Origin: Nitrospirillum viridazoti CBAmc
GTDB taxonomy: Bacteria; Pseudomonadota; Alphaproteobacteria; Azospirillales; Azospirillaceae
Assembly (NCBI RefSeq): GCF_000730165.1
Contig: NZ_CP022111.1
Coordinates: forward strand, 1,116,001 to 1,180,000
Direction of reading: 5' to 3'
DNA: 64,000 bases
Shown piece after piece: positions 58,436 through 64,000 of this stretch. A program made the translations under genes and the position numbers. The number at the start of each line of letters is the position of its first letter. Position 1 is the stretch's first letter. The notes under the pieces were generated by a model that was not told the origin of the DNA, ran no database searches, and was given only the letters and a program-made list of their open reading frames with translations.

Positions 58436-58459
58436 CCCAGCCTGCGTTCCCAGGCTGGG
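58436..58459 (-). terminator. hairpin downstream of the SulP gene
   Basis: CCCAGCCTG (58436-58444) and CAGGCTGGG (58451-58459) form a perfect 9-bp stem with a 6-nt loop, about 30 bp after the SulP stop. No T-run follows, so termination would be weak or Rho-assisted. Confidence 0.4.
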
Positions 58460-58487
58460 CTGAAATCCGGATCTTGGACCTTGGGGC

Positions 58488-60215
58488 TCAGGCCGCTTCG
58501 TGATCCGTGTCCGGCTGGTCCCCCGGCCGGCCCAAGGCACGGCGGGCGCGAACCAGTGCCTGGTCCAGGGTGCGGCCGACATGAACCCGCGGCGGCTTCA
58601 GGCCCTGGGTCAGCAGCAGGCGCCGCGCCTCTGGGTCGGCCAGGGCGATGGCCACGACCGCCCCCTGCTTGCGCGCCTTGGCGGCCAGCCCGTCGATGAC
58701 GGTGACGGCCGTCGAATCCAGCAGCGGCACCGCCGTCAGGTCCAGCACGTAAGCCCGCGGCCGGGCGGCGATGCGGTCGAACAGGGCGGACACGCCGGCC
58801 GCCGCCCCGAAAAAGAACGCACCGGACAGGCGGAAGACCAGGATGTCGTCGTCGCGCGTCTGGGGTTGGTCCGGCAGCGGGCCGGCGCGATCGGCAACGT
58901 CAGGGGCCACCAGGGGGATGCCCCCCTCTATCCGCAGGGTCCCGGCCATGCGGTGGATGAACAGCAGCGACCCGGTGGCGAAGCCGACGACGATGCCCAG
59001 CGTCAGGTCCCGCAGGACAGTCAGCAGGAAGGTGGACAGCAACACCGCGGCATCCCCCCAGGACGCCCGCAGCAACAGGCCGAAGGCATGCTTCTCCGCC
59101 ATGTTCCAGGCGACAATCGCCAGCACCGCCGCCAGCGCCGGCAGGGGGATATAGCTGGCCAGCGGGGCAGCCACGGCCATGAACAGCGCCAGGAACACGG
59201 CGTGCGCCATGCCGGACACCGGCCCGCGCGCGCCGGCCCGCACATTGGTGGCCGTCCGGGCAATGGTGCCGGTGACACAGATGCCGCCGCAGAGCGCGCT
59301 GGCGATGTTGGCGACACCCTGCGCCACCAGCTCGGCATTGGCGCGGTGGCGCCGGCCGGTCATGCCATCGGCCACCACGGCGGACAGCAGGCTTTCGATG
59401 GCGCCCAACAATGCGAAGGCCACCGCGTCCGGCAGGACCGCCAACACCAGGTCCGGTGACACGGGCGGCAGATGGGGTGCCGGCAGGCTGCGCGGGATGC
59501 CGCCGAAGCGCGTGCCGATGGTCTCGACGGGAAGGTGGGCAAGCGCCGCGACCACGCTGGCGGCCGCCACCGCAATCAGCAGGACGGGCCATTGAGGGCG
59601 CCAGCGCCGCAGCAGCACGATCAGGGCGATGGTCGCCACTGCCGTGCCCAGGGCGGCGGGGTTCAGCGTGGGCAGGGCCTGCCCCAAAGCCAGCAGCTTG
59701 GGCACGAACGGCCCCGGCTCCTTGCCCGGCAGCGTCAGGCCCAACAGATCGCGCGCCTGGCTGGCCGCGATGATGACGGCAATGCCGGCGGTGAAGCCCA
59801 CTGTGACGGGATAGGGGATGTATTTGATGAAGGTACCCAGGCGCAGGGCACCGATGGTCATGAGGATCAGGCCGGACAGGATCACAGCCAGCGCCATGCC
59901 CCCCACCCCCAGCCGCTCCACCGACGCGGCGACCAGCACGATGAAGGCCCCGGCCGGGCCGCCGATCTGGAACCGGCTGCCGCCCAGCAGCGAAACCAGG
60001 AAGCCGCCGACGATGGCGGTGTACAGCCCCCGATCCGGCGTAACACCCGAGGCGATGGCGATGGCCATGGACAGCGGCAAGGCCACGATGGCCACGGTCA
60101 GGCCGGCCACCAGGTCGGCCCGCAGGTCGCGCAGGCCATACCCCTCGCGCAGCACCGTGACCAGCTTGGGCTTATAAAGTTCCCGCCAGCCTGGCTCCGC
60201 CATCGTCCTGTGCAT
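58488..60215 (-). CDS. SulP-family anion transporter with STAS domain
   Basis: 575-residue inner-membrane transporter. About 10-12 hydrophobic helices beginning DLVAGLTVAIVALPLSMAIA (SulP signature) and a C-terminal STAS domain (ILVFRLSGAFFFGAAAGVSA, then AYVLDLTAVPLLDSTAVTVI). Members carry sulfate, bicarbonate or other anions; the substrate cannot be assigned. The ATG at 60215 has AGGGGG four bases upstream and is preferred over one five codons earlier that has no ribosome-binding site. Confidence 0.9.
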   Translation of the reverse strand: MHRTMAEPGWRELYKPKLVTVLREGYGLRDLRADLVAGLTVAIVALPLSMAIAIASGVTPDRGLYTAIVGGFLVSLLGGSRFQIGGPAGAFIVLVAASVERLGVGGMALAVILSGLILMTIGALRLGTFIKYIPYPVTVGFTAGIAVIIAASQARDLLGLTLPGKEPGPFVPKLLALGQALPTLNPAALGTAVATIALIVLLRRWRPQWPVLLIAVAAASVVAALAHLPVETIGTRFGGIPRSLPAPHLPPVSPDLVLAVLPDAVAFALLGAIESLLSAVVADGMTGRRHRANAELVAQGVANIASALCGGICVTGTIARTATNVRAGARGPVSGMAHAVFLALFMAVAAPLASYIPLPALAAVLAIVAWNMAEKHAFGLLLRASWGDAAVLLSTFLLTVLRDLTLGIVVGFATGSLLFIHRMAGTLRIEGGIPLVAPDVADRAGPLPDQPQTRDDDILVFRLSGAFFFGAAAGVSALFDRIAARPRAYVLDLTAVPLLDSTAVTVIDGLAAKARKQGAVVAIALADPEARRLLLTQGLKPPRVHVGRTLDQALVRARRALGRPGDQPDTDHEAA

Positions 60216-60301
60216 GACGCCCCCTATCATTAATGCGCCGCACCCATCCCTTGCCTCATATCATCACCCAGCCGGGCCACCCTGGCCTAACCCTTTCGCG
60301 C

Positions 60302-61669
60302 TCAGCCCTTCTTCTGCGCCGCCTTGCGTGCCTTTTGCATGGCGGCAAAGGCCGCGGCCCAGCCCTCCTTCACCACCTGGCGGCCACGGCCGATGGCCAG
60401 GGCGTCGGCGGGTACCGGCTCGGTGATGGTGCTGCCGCCGGCGATGAAGGCCCCGTCGCCCACCTGCACCGGGGCCACCAGCGTGGCGTTGGTGCCGACG
60501 AAGACGTTGCGGCCCACCTGGGTGCGGTACTTGAAGGTGCCGTCATAGTTGCAGGTGATGGCGCCGGCGCCGATGTTGGTCCCCTCCCCGATGTCAGCGT
60601 CGCCGACATAGGCCAGGTGGTTGGCCTTAGCGCCGTTGCCCAGGGTGGAGGCCTTGACCTCCACGAAGTTGCCGACGTGGGCGCCGGTGCCGATGTCGGA
60701 CCCCGGGCGCAGGCGGGAATAGGGGCCGATGATAGCCTCCCGCCGTACCACCACGCCTTCCAGGTGGCAGAAGGGCCGGATGGTCACGCCATCCTCCACC
60801 ACCACGCCAGGGCCGAACACCACGTTCTGGCCCACGGTGACATCGCGGCCCAGCACCGTGTCGGCGGAGAACCACACCGTATCCGGGTCGGCCAGGGTGG
60901 CGCCGTTCAGCATGGCCTGGCGGCGCAGGCGGGCCTGCATCAGCTTTTCCAGCTTGGCCAGCTCGACACGGGAATTGACGCCTTCCACATCCGCCGGGTC
61001 CCCCTCGGCCACGGCGCAGGCATGGCCCTGGTCGCGGGCCACAGCCACGGCGTCGGTCAGGTAGTATTCGCCCTTGGCGTTGGCGCTGCCGATGGCGTCC
61101 AGGATGGCCCACAGGCGGCGGCCATCGAAGGCCATCAGCCCGGCGTTGCACAGGCCGATCGCCCGTTCCTCCGGCGTGGCGTCCAGGAATTCCACGATCT
61201 TGGTCAGGCCGCCGGCCTCATCCTGCACCAGCCGGCCGTAGGCGGCGGGATCGGCGGGGCGCATGCCCAGCACCGCCACGGCCGGGTTGCCGGCGCCGCG
61301 CCGCGCCTGGACCAGCAGGGACAGCGTCTCCGGCCGCACCAGGGGCGTGTCGCCGAACAGCACCAGCACGTCGCCGTCGAACTCGCCCAGGCTCCCACGC
61401 GCCGCCTTCACCGCGTCGGCCGTGCCCAGTTGCTGCGGCTGCAGCACGGTGGCATGCGGCGCGACGGCCTTGGTCACCCCCTCTTGCCCGGGGCCCACCA
61501 CGACAATGATCCGGTCGGGATTCAGTGCCGACGCCGCCCGCAGCACGTGGGCCACCATGGGCTCATTGGCGATGGGGTGCAGAACCTTGGGCAGGTCGGA
61601 CTTCATCCGGGTGCCCTTGCCCGCGGCCAGGACGATGCAGGCGAGGGCGGTCGACGTCTGAGCGGTCAT
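60302..61669 (-). CDS. glmU: bifunctional GlcNAc-1-phosphate uridyltransferase / GlcN-1-phosphate acetyltransferase
   Basis: 455-residue enzyme making UDP-GlcNAc for peptidoglycan and LPS. The N-terminal uridyltransferase has LAAGKGTRMKSDLPKVLHP (about 14-32) and LFGDTPLV; the C-terminal half is a left-handed beta-helix acetyltransferase with hexapeptide repeats, HLAYVGDADIGEGTNIGAG and ITCNYDGTFKYRT. The ATG at 61669 starts the family N-terminus. Divergent from gph across 163 bp carrying an 18-bp tandem duplication. Confidence 0.96.
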   Translation of the reverse strand: MTAQTSTALACIVLAAGKGTRMKSDLPKVLHPIANEPMVAHVLRAASALNPDRIIVVVGPGQEGVTKAVAPHATVLQPQQLGTADAVKAARGSLGEFDGDVLVLFGDTPLVRPETLSLLVQARRGAGNPAVAVLGMRPADPAAYGRLVQDEAGGLTKIVEFLDATPEERAIGLCNAGLMAFDGRRLWAILDAIGSANAKGEYYLTDAVAVARDQGHACAVAEGDPADVEGVNSRVELAKLEKLMQARLRRQAMLNGATLADPDTVWFSADTVLGRDVTVGQNVVFGPGVVVEDGVTIRPFCHLEGVVVRREAIIGPYSRLRPGSDIGTGAHVGNFVEVKASTLGNGAKANHLAYVGDADIGEGTNIGAGAITCNYDGTFKYRTQVGRNVFVGTNATLVAPVQVGDGAFIAGGSTITEPVPADALAIGRGRQVVKEGWAAAFAAMQKARKAAQKKG

Positions 61670-61681
61670 GGCGATAACCTT

Positions 61682-61717
61682 ATTCACGGCACTGTTTGGA
61701 TTCACGGCACTGTTTGG
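61682..61717. repeat. 18-bp tandem duplication in the glmU/gph promoter gap
   Basis: ATTCACGGCACTGTTTGG occurs twice without a break (61682-61699 and 61700-61717), 13 bp upstream of the glmU start. It could double a regulator site or lengthen the glmU leader. Confidence 0.9.
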
Positions 61718-61832
61718 GGGGCGACACGTCGTCAGATGGGATGAACCCATGGCCGACGCCATTGCCAGCGAGGCCCCCTTACTGCCACAACGATGGTGTC
61801 TCGCGAAACCGCCATCGCCCGGATGCCGCCCC

Positions 61833-62507
61833 ATGAGCCTCATGCCCGCCGCCGTCCTGTTCGACTTCGACGGAACGCTGATCGACAGCGCGCCCGACAT
61901 CCTGACCGGCATCAATCGTCTGCTGGATGAGGAGAACCTGCCCAACCTGGACCTGGCGCAGGTGCACCAGTTTATCGGCGACGGCGCCCCGATGCTGGTG
62001 ACCCGCACCTTCGCCGCTGTCGGCCGGCCGCTGGATCCCGACTCGGTCCCCGCCATGACCGACCGCTACATGGCGATCTACGAGGCCCTGCCGGCCGATC
62101 CGTCTTGCGTCTTCCCCGGCGTGGCCGAAACGCTGGCCAGCTTGAGCGCCGACATCCCCCTGGCGCTGGTGACCAACAAGCCGGAGCGGGCGACCCACGC
62201 GGTGCTGGAGGCCATCGGCCTCGCCCCCTACTTCAAGGCTGTGGTCGGGGGCGACAGCCTGCCGACGCGCAAGCCCCATCCCGGCCCGCTGCTGCACGCC
62301 ATGGCCCATCTGGCCGCCGCACCCGGCAAGACCATCATGGTGGGTGACGGCGCCAACGACGTGACCGCCGGGCGCGCCGCCGGCTGCCAGGTTGTATGCG
62401 TTACCTATGGCTATCCGCGCATGCCCGTGGAACAACTGGGGGCGGACCGGTTGGTGGATCATTTCCGCGACCTGCCGTCCGCCCTGGCGGATTTGACGGC
62501 GGGGTGA
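61833..62507 (+). CDS. gph: phosphoglycolate phosphatase (HAD family)
   Basis: 224-residue HAD hydrolase. All four motifs are visible: LFDFDGTLIDSAPDI (nucleophile Asp), ALVTNKP (motif II Thr), RKPHPGPLL (motif III Lys) and MVGDGANDVTAGRAAGC (motif IV). The PHPGPLL and VGDGANDVTAGRAAG context is that of Gph, which removes 2-phosphoglycolate from DNA repair or oxygenase reactions. The ATG at 61833 is preferred to a longer open frame that lies in the promoter gap. Confidence 0.9.
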   Translation: MSLMPAAVLFDFDGTLIDSAPDILTGINRLLDEENLPNLDLAQVHQFIGDGAPMLVTRTFAAVGRPLDPDSVPAMTDRYMAIYEALPADPSCVFPGVAETLASLSADIPLALVTNKPERATHAVLEAIGLAPYFKAVVGGDSLPTRKPHPGPLLHAMAHLAAAPGKTIMVGDGANDVTAGRAAGCQVVCVTYGYPRMPVEQLGADRLVDHFRDLPSALADLTAG

Positions 62508-62548
62508 CGGCCGGGCCGACGTCACCGGCTTATTGGGGAAAGTCGCAT

Positions 62549-63613
62549 ATGCGTGGTTTGGATTTGCGGGCCGATCGGGAGGAATACCTGGACGCCCTGC
62601 TGGTGACGGGCACGGCCTTCATCCTGGCGGTGGCGCAGTGGCGCCACATCGTCCACTTCTTCGACCAATACCTGCTGCAGAACCTGCAGGCTGAGGTGGG
62701 GGTGCTGCAGGGCTATCCGCACTGGCGCTTCTTCCAGTCGCGCGTGCTGGCGCCCTTCCTGGAACATCTGATCGAACTGACGGGCGTGAACCTGACCATC
62801 GCCCACGCCGTCGTCGCCATCTTCGGCCTGACCGGCGCCGGCCTGGCCCTGTTCTACGCCGCCCAGGCGGCGGCAGGCCAAGGAACGGATGGACGGCAGA
62901 AGGCCTGGACGGCCTTGCTGGCCATGCATGTCCTGTTCATGGCCCTGATGTCCAAGCCCTGGCTGTACATCTGGGATTTTGTGCTGCTGCTGACCACGGC
63001 GGTGTTCTACCTGCTGGTCCTGACCCGGGCGCCGTGGTGGTCCTTCCTGGCCCTGCTGGGCGTGGCTTGCTTCAATCATGAATCCGCCGTGTTCATCGGC
63101 GGTTATATGATGGCCAAGGCCGTCATTGACGCCTGGGTGGAAAAGCGCCGGCCGGACTGGCGCTGGCTGGCCTCGGGCCTGCTGGGCAGCGTCGCCGCCT
63201 TCGCCGTAATCGAGTTCCTGCGCCGGACGCTGCTGAAGGAAGAGGTCGGCTACAAAATCTTCCGTGATATCCAGAAGTCATCCTCCACCACCTTCGACGC
63301 CTATTTCCATATCCAGGTGGGGGAGAATTTCGGCCAGTTCTACGACTGGATCACCGATCCCGGCCTGTCGCTGGATCTCTTGATCCCTGTCTACCTGGCC
63401 ACGGTACTGGGACTGACGGTGGTTATGGTAAAGCGACATGGTATCCGCGCCCTGTCCCTGGCGGCCTTCGTCCTGATCCAGGTGCTGGCCGTGCTGGCCC
63501 TGGGCCTGACCAACGAAACACGCACGCTGCTGCATCTCGCGCCGTTCGTGGCCCTGGCCGCCGTGTGGCTGAAAAAGCCCACGGCGGAAAATCCCGGTCC
63601 CTTCGCCGCCTGA
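62549..63613 (+). CDS. polytopic membrane protein, family unknown (paralogue 1)
   Basis: 354 residues with about nine hydrophobic segments (ALLVTGTAFILAVAQW; AHAVVAIFGLTGAGLALFYA; WLASGLLGSVAAFAVIEFL; and others). Not recognised, though the layout resembles multi-pass glycosyltransferase-C-like or O-antigen-type proteins. A motif QGYPHWRFFQSRVLAP in the first loop is repeated in the next gene. GGGGAAAG precedes the ATG at 62549. Transcribed 41 bp after gph. Confidence 0.7.
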   Translation: MRGLDLRADREEYLDALLVTGTAFILAVAQWRHIVHFFDQYLLQNLQAEVGVLQGYPHWRFFQSRVLAPFLEHLIELTGVNLTIAHAVVAIFGLTGAGLALFYAAQAAAGQGTDGRQKAWTALLAMHVLFMALMSKPWLYIWDFVLLLTTAVFYLLVLTRAPWWSFLALLGVACFNHESAVFIGGYMMAKAVIDAWVEKRRPDWRWLASGLLGSVAAFAVIEFLRRTLLKEEVGYKIFRDIQKSSSTTFDAYFHIQVGENFGQFYDWITDPGLSLDLLIPVYLATVLGLTVVMVKRHGIRALSLAAFVLIQVLAVLALGLTNETRTLLHLAPFVALAAVWLKKPTAENPGPFAA

Positions 63614-63631
63614 TCGCATGGGGCGGGACCG

Positions 63632-63670
63632 CACCATACGATCGGGCCCTAAGCACCATACGGTCAGGCC
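63632..63670. promoter_or_regulatory. two direct repeats upstream of the second membrane paralogue
   Basis: CACCATACGATCGGGCC (63632-63648) and CACCATACGGTCAGGCC (63654-63670) match at 15 of 17 positions with a 22-bp period (two helical turns), 27 bp upstream of the start codon. This spacing suits a response-regulator or activator dimer. Confidence 0.5.
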
Positions 63671-63696
63671 ATAAAATGACGAACCTGGGAGGTGAC

Positions 63697-64000
63697 ATGC
63701 ATGAAGTACCCGCCATCGGCCAGACGGGTCGCTCAGGCATTGTCGCCGTGGGGGCTACGGCCTTCCTGCTGGCCATCGCTGAATTCCGCCTGATCAGCTT
63801 CTATTTCCTCGATTACATCGTCCAAAACGTTGCGGCGGCGCAGGGCGTCTTGGACGGTTTACCGCACTGGCGCGTCTACCAGTCGCGGGTGCTGGGTCCC
63901 CTGGTCATGGCCGCCGTCAGCTGGCTGGGGCCATCCCTGCTCAACGCTTATTTCATTACCGGCATCGGCGCCCTGACGGCCGCGGCCGTGGTCACCTTCC
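63697..64000 (+). CDS. polytopic membrane protein, paralogue 2 (cut by the window edge)
   Basis: Only the first 101 codons are visible; the gene runs past the window. The ATG at 63697 is preceded by GGGAGG. The visible part shares the loop motif with the upstream protein (GLPHWRVYQSRVLGPLV against GYPHWRFFQSRVLAPFL) and a similar preceding helix (YFLDYIVQNV against FFDQYLLQNL), so the two are tandem paralogues. Function unknown. Confidence 0.75.
   Translation, partial: MHEVPAIGQTGRSGIVAVGATAFLLAIAEFRLISFYFLDYIVQNVAAAQGVLDGLPHWRVYQSRVLGPLVMAAVSWLGPSLLNAYFITGIGALTAAAVVTF

Overview
The window is GC-rich, densely coded chromosome from an alphaproteobacterium, most likely of the Rhodospirillales (Azospirillaceae-like; Azospirillum, Niveispirillum and Nitrospirillum are the obvious comparisons). 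This is inferred from gene content, not from a search. The pointers are a linked zwf-edd-eda Entner-Doudoroff set, FecI/FecR/TonB receptor signalling, XdhC/CoxG-type molybdo-hydroxylase maturation genes, an S18 with a Gly/Arg-rich head, and the alpha-type rpsF-rpsR-rplI order. About 50 genes are supported. Most are housekeeping or solitary metabolic genes; one insertion sequence is present, and there is no CRISPR array, rRNA or prophage.

Layout. 1-2.3 kb: fatty acid synthesis (fabD-fabG-acpP, minus strand). 2.5-12.5 kb: a LysR regulator divergent from an EamA exporter, a DUF3142 plus TPR protein pair, a phospholipase D-like protein, and a TPR/glycosyltransferase protein. 12.5-14 kb: the S6/S18/L9 operon with a clear promoter and terminator. 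14.5-19.3 kb: a minus-strand five-gene unit (TauD-type dioxygenase, sulfonate-type binding protein, nitroreductase, FAD flavoprotein, 2x[4Fe-4S] ferredoxin) that looks like organosulfur scavenging joined to an unassigned redox pair. 19.4-26.5 kb: an HExxH protein, a chemoreceptor, a ferredoxin, and a MarR gene divergent from a CBS-containing ClC channel around a perfect palindrome. 26.8-30.7 kb: a shortened CoxG, XdhC/CoxI and a bifunctional molybdopterin-binding/nucleotidyltransferase protein. 32.0-32.2 kb: two identical tRNA-Val(CAC) genes.

32.3-45.8 kb: a pteridine-reductase-like SDR, an NMT1-type binding protein, a PAS-GGDEF-EAL protein, a membrane-anchored pseudokinase with a coupled membrane protein, glutaminyl cyclotransferase, an OhrR-like MarR, an APC permease, and an enoyl-CoA hydratase fused to a degenerate dehydrogenase domain. 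46-50.8 kb: a TonB receptor with an STN signalling domain, its FecR anti-sigma and its ECF sigma factor; the sigma and receptor genes share an upstream motif. 50.84-52.46 kb: an IS1182-like element inside a duplicated 26-bp palindrome. 52.5-56.5 kb: eda, edd and zwf. 56.8-64 kb: an aldehyde dehydrogenase, a SulP transporter, glmU, gph, and two tandem paralogous membrane proteins, the second cut by the window edge.

The best leads for undescribed biology are the flavoprotein/ferredoxin sulfur unit with its in-frame 15-bp repeat tail, the pseudokinase/membrane-protein pair, the FecI-type autoregulatory motif, and the IS1182 element that lands in a hairpin and brings its own terminators. Functions not supported by recognisable motifs are marked as unknown.
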